Shown here in pieces: positions 15,188 to 24,216 of a DNA stretch of 64,000 nt (the first letter of the stretch is position 1; each line of letters begins with the position of its first letter). Source of the DNA: Pseudomonas viridiflava (GTDB taxonomy: Bacteria; Pseudomonadota; Gammaproteobacteria; Pseudomonadales; Pseudomonadaceae). The notes under the pieces were generated by a model. That model searched no databases. It had not been told where the DNA came from and was given only the letters and a program-made list of their open reading frames with translations. The stretch covers positions 372,001-436,000 of the forward strand of contig NZ_UUOC01000052.1 in assembly GCF_900590755.1 (NCBI RefSeq), written 5' to 3'. Position numbers and translations under genes: made by a program.

Positions 15188-15754
15188 ATGCGCCAGAAAC
15201 CCACCGTACTCGCCCGCGAAATCGTCGCCAGCAGCCGTCTGTTCCGAGTTGAAGAGGTGCAATTGCGCTTCTCCAATGGCGTCGAGCGCACTTACGAGCG
15301 GCTGGTCGGACGTGGCAATGGTTATGGCGCGGTCATGATTATCGCCATGCTCGATGCCGATCACGCGGTACTGATCGAAGAATATTGCGGCGGCACTGAT
15401 GAATACGAATTGTCCCTGCCCAAAGGCCTGATCGAGCCGGGCGAAGATGTACTGGCCGCCGCCAATCGCGAACTCAAGGAAGAAGCGGGCTTTGGCGCAC
15501 GCCAGTTGGAGCATCTCACCGAGCTGTCCCTGTCGCCGGGCTACATGAGCCAGAAGATCCAGGTCGTGCTGGCCACCGATCTTTATGAAGAACGCCTTGA
15601 AGGCGATGAGCCTGAGCCGATGCGCGTGGATAAAGTGAACCTGCGCGAACTGTCGAGCCTGATCGAACACCCGCAGTTCAGTGAAGGCCGGGCGCTGGCC
15701 GCGCTGTATCTGGCGCGGGATTTGTTGACCCAGCGTGGACTGTTTCTACCATGA
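15188..15754 (+). CDS. nudE: ADP compounds hydrolase NudE (Nudix)
   Basis: 188 residues with a complete Nudix box beginning GLIEPGEDVLAAANRELKEE (G-x5-E-x7-R-E-x-x-E-E-x-G), preceded by SLPKG. NudE hydrolyses ADP-ribose, Ap3A and NADH-type dinucleotides in the cytosol. It starts at an ATG after AAAGGAG and overlaps cysQ by 4 bp, a conserved pairing of nucleotide-housekeeping enzymes. Confidence 0.92.
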   Translation: MRQKPTVLAREIVASSRLFRVEEVQLRFSNGVERTYERLVGRGNGYGAVMIIAMLDADHAVLIEEYCGGTDEYELSLPKGLIEPGEDVLAAANRELKEEAGFGARQLEHLTELSLSPGYMSQKIQVVLATDLYEERLEGDEPEPMRVDKVNLRELSSLIEHPQFSEGRALAALYLARDLLTQRGLFLP

Positions 15755-16593
15755 CCGATGTTTTTGCTGATTTGCCCCATCCCTTGCTGGAGCCCGTGAT
15801 CAAACTTTGTCGCTTGGCCGGGGAAGTCATCCTGCCGTACTGGCGCGCCAACGTCACCGTGACCTCCAAGGCCGATGATTCGCCGGTTACCGCCGCCGAC
15901 ATCGCCGCCCATCAGTTGCTCGCTGAAGGTTTGCTTGCGCTGGCGCCGGATATCCATGTGCTGTCTGAGGAGGACGCCGACATCCCCCTGAGCGAGCGCG
16001 CCAGCTGGGAGCGCTGGTGGCTGGTTGATCCATTGGATGGCACCAAGGAATTTATCTCCGGCAGCGAAGAGTTCACGGTTAACGTCGCGCTGATCGAAAA
16101 GGGTCGCGTGGTGTTTGGCGTGGTGTCGATGCCGACCAGCAACCGCTGCTACTTCGGTGGCGCGGGGCTGGGAGCATGGCGCAGTGATGACGACGATCAC
16201 CTGACGCCGATCAGCGTGCGTCAGGAACCGGGCGAAGGGCATGACTTCACCGTCGTCGCCAGCCGCCGCCACACCAGCCCAGAGCAGGAAACATTGCTCG
16301 CCGGTTTGTCCGCTGCGGTGGGGCAATTGCAGTTGACCAATATCGGCAGCTCGCTGAAGTTCTGTTTGCTGGCTGAAGGCGCAGCTGATTGCTACCCGCG
16401 TCTGGCGCTGACCTCGCAGTGGGACACCGCCGCTGCCCAAGGCGTGCTGGAAGGCGCAGGCGGCGAAGTGCTGGAGTTGTCGGGCGAAACGTTCAGCTAT
16501 CCGCCGCGAGAGTCGCTGCTTAACCCGTTCTTCGTGGCCTTACCGGCAGGGGCGGCGTGGAAGACGAATCTGTTGGAGTTGGCGCGGGCTTGA
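15751..16593 (+). CDS. cysQ: 3'(2'),5'-bisphosphate nucleotidase CysQ
   Basis: 280 residues of the inositol-monophosphatase superfamily. Metal-binding motifs are present: SEED (about residue 71), DPLDGTKEF (about 92-100) and WDTAAAQGVLEGAGG near residue 230. CysQ removes the 3' phosphate from PAP formed during sulfate assimilation. It is translationally coupled to nudE by an ATGA overlap and followed by a family A REP. Confidence 0.92.
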   Translation: MTDVFADLPHPLLEPVIKLCRLAGEVILPYWRANVTVTSKADDSPVTAADIAAHQLLAEGLLALAPDIHVLSEEDADIPLSERASWERWWLVDPLDGTKEFISGSEEFTVNVALIEKGRVVFGVVSMPTSNRCYFGGAGLGAWRSDDDDHLTPISVRQEPGEGHDFTVVASRRHTSPEQETLLAGLSAAVGQLQLTNIGSSLKFCLLAEGAADCYPRLALTSQWDTAAAQGVLEGAGGEVLELSGETFSYPPRESLLNPFFVALPAGAAWKTNLLELARA

Positions 16594-16610
16594 GGTGGAA
16601 TGTGACCCCC

Positions 16611-16683
16611 TGTAGGAGCTGCCGAAGGCTGCGAAGGCAATCTATCTGATACACAGCCTTCGCAGCCTTCGGCAGCTCCTACA
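16611..16683. repeat. REP palindrome, family A
   Basis: TGTAGGAGCTGCCGAAGG arm with its perfect complement; between the converging cysQ and thioesterase genes. Confidence 0.95.
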
Positions 16684-16694
16684 GGGATCGCGGA

Positions 16695-17150
16695 TCACCG
16701 ATGCACCACAAACTGCCCGACAAATCGCACGGCTTCGAGATTGCTGCCTTGGCCGCAGATTCGGGTTGGCAGAGTCAAACGTGCCCGGCCGCGGCGTTGA
16801 TAGGTGGTGATGAATCGATCCCAGGCCGCTGCATCCGGCGCGTCGCAAATCGCCACGGCGTCGTCACGCACCGGCAGCGGATAGCTGATCTGCCCGTCTT
16901 GGATCACGATGTGCCCGTCGGTAATGCCGACTTCAGCCAGGCGCAGGTGCAGCCAGCCCCAGCCCGCTAGCACCGCGCCGCAATACAGGCTGCCGCCAAA
17001 CAGGGTGCTTTTATGGTTGATGTTGGGCGCCAAGGGCAGGTGCAAGCGCAATTGGTGATCCTGCCAGCTCAAGACTTTCACGCCCATGTCCCGGGTCAGC
17101 GGGATGTCGTGGTGCAGCACGTGCTCCAGATCGCGGGCTTGTTGCGTCAT
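16695..17150 (-). CDS. YiiD C-terminal-type thioesterase domain protein
   Basis: 151 residues from the ATG at 17150 (GAGGA eight bases upstream, inside the end of the previous gene); a start seven codons earlier is possible. The hot-dog fold is visible: helix MGVKVLSWQDHQLRLHLPL, then NHKSTLFGGSLYCGAVLAGW (the central helix with the catalytic region) and beta strands to GQFVVHR. Similar to the C-terminal domain of YiiD and to plant/bacterial acyl thioesterases; substrate unknown. Probably co-transcribed with dctBD, which end 10 bases upstream. Confidence 0.75.
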   Translation of the reverse strand: MTQQARDLEHVLHHDIPLTRDMGVKVLSWQDHQLRLHLPLAPNINHKSTLFGGSLYCGAVLAGWGWLHLRLAEVGITDGHIVIQDGQISYPLPVRDDAVAICDAPDAAAWDRFITTYQRRGRARLTLPTRICGQGSNLEAVRFVGQFVVHR

Positions 17151-17160
17151 CAGATCTTCC

Positions 17161-18534
17161 TCAGTCTTCATTCTGCTCGTCCGCGCTGCCGCCGAAGCTC
17201 AAACCGTGTTTGCGCAGTTTGTCGTGCAGGGTTTTGCGCGGCAGGCCCAGAGCTTCCGCCAAGCTACGCACCGACGTGTGCGGGCGGGTCAGTTCGGCGG
17301 CAATCAACGCGCGCTCGAAACTTTCGACCTGCTCACTCAACCCGCCCGTGATAGTTGGCACCACGGGCACTTCGTTGCCTTCCAGCGCCAGTTCCAGGCC
17401 CAGGGCAAAGCGCTCGGCGGCGTTTTGCAGTTCGCGAACGTTACCCGGCCAGGTGTGGCGCAGCAGCAAGGCGCGTTGCGCGGGCTGCAGCTCATGTTTG
17501 GGCAGTCCGTGGCGCATGCTGGCGGCGTCGGCGTAGTGCTGAAACAACATCAGCGCGTCTTCGCCCCGTTCACGCAACGGCGGGATGCGCAGCGGCGCGA
17601 CGTTGAGCCGGTAATACAAGTCAGCCCGGAATCGACCTTGATCCGCTGCCTGACGCAAATCTTCTTTGGTGGCGGCGATGACCCGAATATCCAGGGCGAT
17701 CTGTTGATTGCCGCCCAGACGCTCGACCATCCGCTCTTGTAGCAGACGCAGCAGTTTGACCTGCACGTCCATGCTCATGCTTTCGATTTCATCGAGGAAC
17801 AGTGTGCCGCCGTTGGCGAATTCGAATTTGCCGATGCGGCGTTTCTGCGCGCCGGTAAAAGCCCCCGGCTCATGGCCGAACAGCTCACTTTCCACCACTG
17901 ACTCAGCCAGCGCACCTGCGTTTATCGCCACAAACGGCCCGGTGCGGCGGTTGGACAGATCATGCAGCGCACGGGCCACGACTTCCTTGCCCGCGCCGGT
18001 TTCACCGAGGATCAACACATCCGCTTTAGTCGCGGCCAGCGCGCCGATCTGCTGGCGCAGGCGCAGCATCGGCGCGGACTGGCCGACCAGCCGCGCACTC
18101 AATTGCTGACGGTCGCTCAATGCCAGCCGCAGACTGCGGTTATCCAGCACCAGTCGGCGCAGGGCCAATGCCCGGCGCACGCTGTCGAGCAGCGCGTCGC
18201 TGGCGAAAGGTTTTTCCAGAAAGTCATAAGCTCCGGCGCGCATTGCCTGCACCGCCAGCGGCACATCGCCGTGACCGGTGATCAGCAAAACCGGCAGCTC
18301 CGGGTCGCGACCATGCAAATCGCTGAGCAATTCGAGGCCGTCCATGCCGGGCATGCGGATGTCGCTGACCACCACGCCGGGCCAGTCCCGCTCGATGCGT
18401 GCGGCCAGGCCATTGGCTTCAGGCAGGGTCAGCACTTTCAGGCCAGCCAGATCCAGCGTCTGGCTCAGGGCCTGGCGCAGGTGCGGGTCGTCGTCGATCA
18501 GCACTACCTGGATCTTGCTGTCGATGGCGGTCAT
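17161..18534 (-). CDS. dctD: C4-dicarboxylate transport sigma-54 response regulator DctD
   Basis: 457 residues in NtrC order. The receiver domain (VVLIDDDPHL acidic pocket, DIRMPGMDG phospho-Asp, LITGHGD, EKPF) covers residues 1-125. The AAA+ sigma-54 activation domain covers about 150-380, with GETGAGKE Walker A, EPGAFTGAQ contacting sigma-54, and LFLDEIESM Walker B. A Fis-type HTH closes the protein (SVRSLAEALGLPRKTLHDKL). It activates dctA-type dicarboxylate transport genes when phosphorylated by DctB. It overlaps dctB by 4 bp. No dctA or dctPQM genes are in the window. Confidence 0.9.
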   Translation of the reverse strand: MTAIDSKIQVVLIDDDPHLRQALSQTLDLAGLKVLTLPEANGLAARIERDWPGVVVSDIRMPGMDGLELLSDLHGRDPELPVLLITGHGDVPLAVQAMRAGAYDFLEKPFASDALLDSVRRALALRRLVLDNRSLRLALSDRQQLSARLVGQSAPMLRLRQQIGALAATKADVLILGETGAGKEVVARALHDLSNRRTGPFVAINAGALAESVVESELFGHEPGAFTGAQKRRIGKFEFANGGTLFLDEIESMSMDVQVKLLRLLQERMVERLGGNQQIALDIRVIAATKEDLRQAADQGRFRADLYYRLNVAPLRIPPLRERGEDALMLFQHYADAASMRHGLPKHELQPAQRALLLRHTWPGNVRELQNAAERFALGLELALEGNEVPVVPTITGGLSEQVESFERALIAAELTRPHTSVRSLAEALGLPRKTLHDKLRKHGLSFGGSADEQNED

Positions 18535-20345
18535 GCAGATAAATCCTCTGGCGGTTGAAGGTTGACGCCGGACGCGCCGTCACGCAGACGCAGGGTCAGC
18601 AATGCGCCTCCGGTGGGGTGATTGTCGAACACCAGCTCGCCACCCAGGGCGCGCATCAGCGTATCGCAGATCGCCAAGCCTAGCCCCAGGCCTTGGGTAC
18701 GGGTTTTGGTGGTGAAGAACGGTTCGCGGGCACGGGCCAGCGCTTCCTGAGAAAACCCCGGCCCGTTGTCGCGGATGAACAGGTTGACGCCCTCGGCGGT
18801 CTGTTCGGCACTGATCCAGATTTTGCGCGGCGGGCCTTTTTCGGTCAGGGCGTCCAGCGCGTTGGCCAGCAGGTTGCCGAGCACCTGGCGCAAGCGGGTT
18901 TCACCGGCCTGTACCCACAGCGTGGCGTCCGGCAGGTCGCGGATCAGCTCCACTTCCATTGCCCGACGGCGCTTGGCCAATAACGCCAGCGCATCGTCGA
19001 GTGCCGGTTGCAGGGCGACGCTTTCCGGGGCATGACGGTCGCGGCGGGCGAAGGCGCGCAGGTGGGCGATGATTGATGACATGCGCCCGGTCAGCTCGCC
19101 GATCAGCTTGAGGTTGCCCCGTGCATCGTCGGTACGTGAATGATCGAGCAGCACTTCGGCATTCTCGGCATAGCTGCGGATTGCCGCCAATGGCTGATTG
19201 AGCTCGTGGCTGATGCTCGCCGACATGGTGCCCAGAGCCGAAAGCTTGCCCGCCTGAACCAGCTCGTCCTGAGCGCGAACCAGTTCCTGCTGGGCCTGTT
19301 CACGTTCGAGCACTTCCTGCTTGAGGCGGCTGTTGAGGCCTTCAAGGTCGCTGGTACGTTCCACCACGCGCACCTCAAGCTCACGACGGGCCTTGGCTTC
19401 AAATTCAATGCGGTCTAGATAGTGCCGTCGGCGCTGGATCATGATGCCCAGCAGCAACATCACCACCAGCAAGGTCGCGCCGCCTACCGCCACGACGGTT
19501 CGCACCGGGCGATCGATCAAGGCTCGCGGGGCAAGAATATTCACGCTCCAGCCGGTCTCGGCAATGTCCTGATTCTGGGTCAGCCAGGCTTTTTCATCGA
19601 GCAATAGCGGCCGAGGGTCCCGGGTCGGGTAAGGCTGGATGGCGACGATGGCCTGCTTCTCTTCTTCGCTCAGGGCGCGGGTTGAGCGGAAGCGCCATTC
19701 GGGGCGGGAGGTCAGGATGACCACGCCGTTGTGGTCAGTGAGTAACAGTTGCTCAGGGGTTTTGCCCCACAGGTTTTCGGTGTGATCCAGATCGATCTTG
19801 ACCACCAGCACACCGATTACCTGGGCGCCGTCGCGCACTGCCGAGGCGAAGAAATAGCCGCGCTTGGCCGAGGTGGTGCCCAGGCCGAAAAAGCGTCCCA
19901 GGTTGCCCGCCATGGCCTCGCTGAAATACGGCCGAAAGGCAAAGTTGCGGCCCACGAAGCTGTCGCGTTTGTCCCAGTTCGACGCGGCCAACGTGGTGCC
20001 GTCGGCGTTCATCAGGTACATGACTTCTGCGCCAGTCTGGCGAACGATGGTTTCCAGCAGATGATTGGCGGCCTGTTGCCTGGCCTGATCCTGCGGCGCT
20101 TTCAGGATGGCGGGCAGGTCGGGCAACTGGCTGAGGATCTGCGGCAGGGTTTCATAGCGATGCAGGGTGCCCAGCAAGTTGGCGACGTACAGGTCCAGAG
20201 TCTGACGATTCTGGCTGACCAGCTCGTTACGGTAATAGCGCTCAGCCAAATGCTCCAGCGGCCACAGCAGCGGCGCCAGACACAGCGCCAGCAGCGCAAG
20301 GCTACGCCAGCGCGGGCGGGGTGGGAGGGTGGGGGTTATGGTCAT
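18531..20345 (-). CDS. dctB: C4-dicarboxylate transport sensor histidine kinase DctB
   Basis: 604 residues. An N-terminal membrane helix is followed by a roughly 240-residue periplasmic double-PAS/dCache sensor (RDSFVGRNFAFRPYF, GYFFASAV) and a second membrane helix near residue 285. Then come a coiled coil and the kinase core: H-box SISHELNQPLAAI, N-box LGNLLANALDAL, G-boxes IRDNGPGF and GLGLAI. The FRPYFSEAM and RGYFFASA segments match DctB dicarboxylate-binding sensors. It is the first gene of a dctB-dctD operon. Confidence 0.9.
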   Translation of the reverse strand: MTITPTLPPRPRWRSLALLALCLAPLLWPLEHLAERYYRNELVSQNRQTLDLYVANLLGTLHRYETLPQILSQLPDLPAILKAPQDQARQQAANHLLETIVRQTGAEVMYLMNADGTTLAASNWDKRDSFVGRNFAFRPYFSEAMAGNLGRFFGLGTTSAKRGYFFASAVRDGAQVIGVLVVKIDLDHTENLWGKTPEQLLLTDHNGVVILTSRPEWRFRSTRALSEEEKQAIVAIQPYPTRDPRPLLLDEKAWLTQNQDIAETGWSVNILAPRALIDRPVRTVVAVGGATLLVVMLLLGIMIQRRRHYLDRIEFEAKARRELEVRVVERTSDLEGLNSRLKQEVLEREQAQQELVRAQDELVQAGKLSALGTMSASISHELNQPLAAIRSYAENAEVLLDHSRTDDARGNLKLIGELTGRMSSIIAHLRAFARRDRHAPESVALQPALDDALALLAKRRRAMEVELIRDLPDATLWVQAGETRLRQVLGNLLANALDALTEKGPPRKIWISAEQTAEGVNLFIRDNGPGFSQEALARAREPFFTTKTRTQGLGLGLAICDTLMRALGGELVFDNHPTGGALLTLRLRDGASGVNLQPPEDLSA

Positions 20346-20382
20346 TTTGGATTTCTGGCAGCTGGCTATGGGCGCGGACTCT

Positions 20383-20455
20383 TGTAGGAGCTGCCGAAGG
20401 CTGCGAAAGCGTTGTGTCAGATTCGACGCTTTCGCAGCCTTCGGCAGCTCCTACA
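20383..20455. repeat. REP palindrome, family A
   Basis: GTAGGAGCTGCCGAAGGCTG and complement, between the start of dctB and the end of rfbD. Confidence 0.95.
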
Positions 20456-20481
20456 GGGGTTGGGCCGGTATGCGCCGAATA

Positions 20482-21363
20482 CTAACCCTGCTCAGCCAGG
20501 CACTCCAGTAACGCGCTGTGCCAGTCGGCCTGTTGTACGCCCCATTCGCGTTGCAGAAGGCTGCAATCGAGCCGGGAATTCAGCGGACGGGCTGCGGGTG
20601 TCGGGTAGGCGCTGGACGGTATGGCAGTGAGGGTCGCGCACTTCTTGCCTTGCTTGACCAACTGCTCGCCAATCGCCTCGGCAAAACCGAACCATGAGGT
20701 TTCACCGCTGGCCGTCAGGTGATAAGTGCCCCAAGCACCGGGCTGGCCGTCGCGCCAGCGCTCAATCAGTTGCCGCGTGCTCTGGGCGATAGCCCCGGCC
20801 CAGGTGGGCGCACCGATCTGATCAGCGACTACGTTCAACGCGTCGCGCTCTTGCAGCAGGCGCTGCATGGTCAGCAGAAAGTTGCGCCCGGTGGTTGAGT
20901 AAACCCAACTGGTGCGCAGGATCAGATACTGCCCGCCGACATACTCGATAGCCTGCTCGCCCGCCCATTTACTGGCGCCGTACACACCCAGTGGCGCGGG
21001 TGTGTCCTGCTCGGTCCAGGGCGTGCTCTTGCTGCCGTCGAACACATAATCAGTGGAATAGTGGATCAGCGGAATGCCCAATTCCAGAGCCTGATCCGCC
21101 AGCATGCCCGCAGCGATGGCATTGATCGACAGCGCCGCTTTTTGCTCGGTCTCAGCCTGATCCACGGCGGTGTAGGCCGCTGCGTTGATGATCAAATCCG
21201 GCTTCAAATCCTGAATCTGATCGAAGTCTGCCAGTTGATCGCTCAGGTCCAGTTTGTCGCGACCCAATACGATCAGCTCGCCCAGGTCCGCCAGGTTTTT
21301 CTGCAAAGCCTGTGAGACTTGCCCGTGCTGCCCGATGATCAGGATTTTCAGTGGTTTGCTCAT
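20482..21363 (-). CDS. rfbD: dTDP-4-dehydrorhamnose reductase
   Basis: 293 residues, extended SDR fold: N-terminal IIGQHGQVSQAL for NADPH, INAAAYTAVDQAE, HYSTDYVFDG and the YGASKWAGEQ catalytic Tyr-Lys pair. It performs the last step of dTDP-L-rhamnose synthesis for LPS O-antigen or rhamnolipid. It is the last of four overlapping genes; the start overlaps the rfbC stop (ATGA). Confidence 0.95.
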   Translation of the reverse strand: MSKPLKILIIGQHGQVSQALQKNLADLGELIVLGRDKLDLSDQLADFDQIQDLKPDLIINAAAYTAVDQAETEQKAALSINAIAAGMLADQALELGIPLIHYSTDYVFDGSKSTPWTEQDTPAPLGVYGASKWAGEQAIEYVGGQYLILRTSWVYSTTGRNFLLTMQRLLQERDALNVVADQIGAPTWAGAIAQSTRQLIERWRDGQPGAWGTYHLTASGETSWFGFAEAIGEQLVKQGKKCATLTAIPSSAYPTPAARPLNSRLDCSLLQREWGVQQADWHSALLECLAEQG

Positions 21364-21908
21364 GGGAACAGGTCTGCCTCCTTGAATGCGGCTCCGTTTT
21401 GATCCTTGGCTGACAGCTGAGGCTTACCTTCCAGCTCCCAGTCGATGCCCAGATCAGGGTCGTCCCAGCGGATGCAGCGCTCTGCAGCGGGGGTGTAGTA
21501 GTCGGTGGTCTTGTAGAGGAACTCGGCGTAGTCGCTCAGCACGACGAAACCATGGGCGAAACCCGGCGGTACCCACAGTTGGCGGAAGTTCTCGGCCGAC
21601 AGCCTGACCCCCACCCAGCGTCCGAAGGTCGGCGAGCTGCGGCGAATGTCCACCGCAATGTCCAGCACCTCGCCCGCCGTCACACGCACCAGTTTGCCCT
21701 GGGCGTTTTCGATCTGGTAATGCAGGCCGCGCAGCACGCCTTTGGCCGACTTGGAATGGTTGTCCTGGACGAATTTCAGGTCACGCATGCCCGTCGCATC
21801 GCCAAAGGCCTTGGCGTTGAAGCTCTCATAGAAAAAACCTCGCTCATCGCCGAAAACACGTGGTTCAAGGATGAGCACTTCCGGGATTTCAGAAGGAATG
21901 ACATTCAC
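21360..21908 (-). CDS. rfbC: dTDP-4-dehydrorhamnose 3,5-epimerase
   Basis: 182 residues, RmlC cupin. LEPRVFGDERGFFYESFN, VQDNHSKSAKGVLRGLHYQ (catalytic His), VLDIAVDIRRSSPTFG and WVPPGFAHGF are all canonical, as is the catalytic Tyr region TDYYTPAAE. It epimerises C3 and C5 of the 4-keto sugar. It overlaps both neighbours by 4 bp. Confidence 0.96.
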   Translation of the reverse strand: MNVIPSEIPEVLILEPRVFGDERGFFYESFNAKAFGDATGMRDLKFVQDNHSKSAKGVLRGLHYQIENAQGKLVRVTAGEVLDIAVDIRRSSPTFGRWVGVRLSAENFRQLWVPPGFAHGFVVLSDYAEFLYKTTDYYTPAAERCIRWDDPDLGIDWELEGKPQLSAKDQNGAAFKEADLFP

Positions 21909-22780
21909 GGTTTTTCACCTGCTAGCTTGAATAGATACTGACCATAGCCGGTCTTGCCGAAATACTGCGCCCGCTCAAGCAGCTGCTCGCGGTTGATCCA
22001 TTCGTTCTGATAAGCGATTTCTTCAAGGCATGCCACTTTCAGCCCCTGACGATGCTCGATGGTCTGCACGTATTGCGAGGCATCCAGCAGGCTGTCGTGG
22101 GTGCCGGTGTCGAGCCAGGCAAAACCACGGCCGAAGCGCTCCACGCGCAAGTCGCCGCGCAACAGGTACGCATTGTTGACGTCGGTGATTTCCAGCTCGC
22201 CACGGGGCGAGGGTTTGACGTCCTTGGCGATGCGGATGACTTCGTTGTCGTAAAAATACAAACCTGTCACCGCGTAGCTGGATTTCGGCGCCTTGGGCTT
22301 TTCTTCGATGGAGAGGGCGCGGCCCTGCTCGTCGAAATCAATCACCCCGAAGCGCTCTGGATCCTTGACCCAATATCCGAATACCGTCGCACCACTGGTG
22401 TGGGACGCGGCGGTTTTCAACTGCTCACCGAAGTGCTGACCGTGGAAGATGTTATCGCCAAGTATCAGACAGACCGAATCATCGCCGATGAACTCTTCGC
22501 CAATCAGAAAAGCCTGAGCCAGGCCGTCCGGCTTGGGTTGCTCGGCGTAATGGAAATTCACCCCGAACTGGCTGCCGTCGCCCAGCAGGTTGCGGTACTG
22601 GGGCAGATCCTGAGGTGTGGAAATGATCAGGATTTCCTGGATGCCTGCCAGCATTAACACCGAAATCGGGTAGTAGATCATCGGCTTGTCGTAGATCGGC
22701 AGCAGCTGCTTGGACACACCGAGGGTGATCGGGTGCAGCCGGGTGCCGGAGCCGCCAGCGAGAACAATTCCTTTGGTCAT
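21905..22780 (-). CDS. rfbA: Glucose-1-phosphate thymidylyltransferase
   Basis: 291 residues. The nucleotidyltransferase signature KGIVLAGGSGTRLHPIT...SKQLLPIYDKPMIYYP begins at residue 3; LGDNIFHG gives the metal Asp and GLYFYDNEV the sugar site. It makes dTDP-glucose, first step of the pathway. Translationally coupled to rfbB and rfbC. Confidence 0.97.
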   Translation of the reverse strand: MTKGIVLAGGSGTRLHPITLGVSKQLLPIYDKPMIYYPISVLMLAGIQEILIISTPQDLPQYRNLLGDGSQFGVNFHYAEQPKPDGLAQAFLIGEEFIGDDSVCLILGDNIFHGQHFGEQLKTAASHTSGATVFGYWVKDPERFGVIDFDEQGRALSIEEKPKAPKSSYAVTGLYFYDNEVIRIAKDVKPSPRGELEITDVNNAYLLRGDLRVERFGRGFAWLDTGTHDSLLDASQYVQTIEHRQGLKVACLEEIAYQNEWINREQLLERAQYFGKTGYGQYLFKLAGEKP

Positions 22781-23859
22781 GCGATCAGATCCTTATGGTC
22801 GGTGAAGCCTAGTCGTTGGCCTTGATAACTGCCGTCCTGAACCCGTTGGCACCAGTCCTGATTGTCCAGGTACCACTGCACGGTCTTGCGCAGGCCCGTC
22901 TCGAATGTTTCTTCCGGTGTCCAGCCTAGCTCGCGCTCGATTTTGCCGGCATCAATGGCGTAGCGCTGGTCATGTCCGGGTCGGTCGACCACGAAGGTGA
23001 TCAGGTCGGCGTAATGCTCCACGCCAGCGGGTTTTTGCGGCGCCAGTTCTTCGAGCAGGGCGCAGATGCCGCGCACCACGTCTATGTTCTTCTGCTCGTT
23101 ATGCCCGCCGATATTGTAGGTTTCGCCCACGACGCCTTCGGTGACCACTTTGAGCAATGCCCGGGCGTGATCCTCGACGAACAGCCAGTCGCGCACTTGC
23201 AGGCCGTTGCCATACACAGGCAGCGCCTTGCCCTTGAGCGCATTGAGAATCACCAGCGGGATCAGTTTTTCCGGGAAGTGAAACGGCCCGTAGTTGTTCG
23301 AGCAGTTGGTGACCACCACCGGCAGACCATAGGTGCGCTGCCAGGCGCGGACCAGATGGTCGGACGCCGCCTTGCTGGCCGAATAAGGTGAACTGGGCGC
23401 ATACGGCGTGGTTTCAGTGAACAGGTCATCAACGCCGTGCAGGTCGCCATACACTTCGTCGGTGGAAATATGGTGAAAACGGAACGCTGCGCGCTCTGCT
23501 TCCGGCAGCGTCAGCCAATAGCCGCGAGTCGCTTCCAGCAGGCTGTAGGTGCCGACGATGTTGGTCTGAATGAATTCGGACGGACCATCGATCGAGCGAT
23601 CGACATGGGATTCAGCCGCCAGGTGCATGATTGCCTGAGGCTTGAAACGCGCAAGCACGGCGCTGACCTGGCTTTGATCACAGATATCAGCTTGCACGAA
23701 TTCATACCGGGTATCGGTCGCGATGCTGACCAGCGACTCCAGGTTACCCGCGTAAGTGAGCTTGTCGAAATTGAGCACTTCATGATCGGTGTTCTGTATC
23801 AGGTGACGGATCAACGCCGAACCGATGAATCCAGCGCCGCCAGTGACAAGTATTCGCAT
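22777..23859 (-). CDS. rfbB: dTDP-glucose 4,6-dehydratase
   Basis: 360 residues from the ATG at 23859, which opens directly with the Rossmann motif MRILVTGGAGFIGSALI; 23 further upstream codons are an untranslated leader in my view. HLAAESHVDRSI, the HISTDEVYG motif and the YSASKAASDH Tyr-Lys pair are present. It converts dTDP-glucose to the 4-keto-6-deoxy sugar. First gene of the rfbBACD operon, whose promoter lies in 23860-24040. Confidence 0.96.
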   Translation of the reverse strand: MRILVTGGAGFIGSALIRHLIQNTDHEVLNFDKLTYAGNLESLVSIATDTRYEFVQADICDQSQVSAVLARFKPQAIMHLAAESHVDRSIDGPSEFIQTNIVGTYSLLEATRGYWLTLPEAERAAFRFHHISTDEVYGDLHGVDDLFTETTPYAPSSPYSASKAASDHLVRAWQRTYGLPVVVTNCSNNYGPFHFPEKLIPLVILNALKGKALPVYGNGLQVRDWLFVEDHARALLKVVTEGVVGETYNIGGHNEQKNIDVVRGICALLEELAPQKPAGVEHYADLITFVVDRPGHDQRYAIDAGKIERELGWTPEETFETGLRKTVQWYLDNQDWCQRVQDGSYQGQRLGFTDHKDLIA

Positions 23860-24046
23860 GAGTGAGCCTTTTTCCTTATGGGCGTAGACGTAAGAGCATA
23901 GCTTGTGGGTGTGAGCGAGCAGGCGCAAGCAGGATCACTGAAGAGTAGGTCGGCCTGCCATGAAAAAAATTGATACGGGGGCAGCTTGTTGTCATTAATC
24001 CGGCGTACAACTTGTGGTCACCCAATTTGGCGGCCAATTTTTTTCT

Positions 24047-24130
24047 GAGCTCACGAGCAGCGCGAGGCAGCGATAGCGGCCTGTCTGATACACCGCCATC
24101 GCGGCCTCGCGTTGCTCGTGCGCTCCTACA
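24047..24130. repeat. REP pair, family D
   Basis: Arms GAGCTCACGAGCAGCGCGAG and its near-complement ending GTGCGCTCCTACA, in the 357-base gap between rfbB and the kinase-aminotransferase gene. The rest of that gap holds only promoter sequence. Confidence 0.85.
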
Positions 24131-24216
24131 GGAAGTTGTGTTCGTTGCGCGCCTCGTCTCGACGACGGCGATCTCCTATAGTGAGCCAGCCCCCAAAACA
24201 AGATCGAGGTTGTTGC

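Noticed and set aside
15062..15670. N-terminal extension of the HAD nucleotidase by about 200 codons
   Set aside because: It runs antisense through nudE; the HAD motif I starts just after the ATG at 15061.
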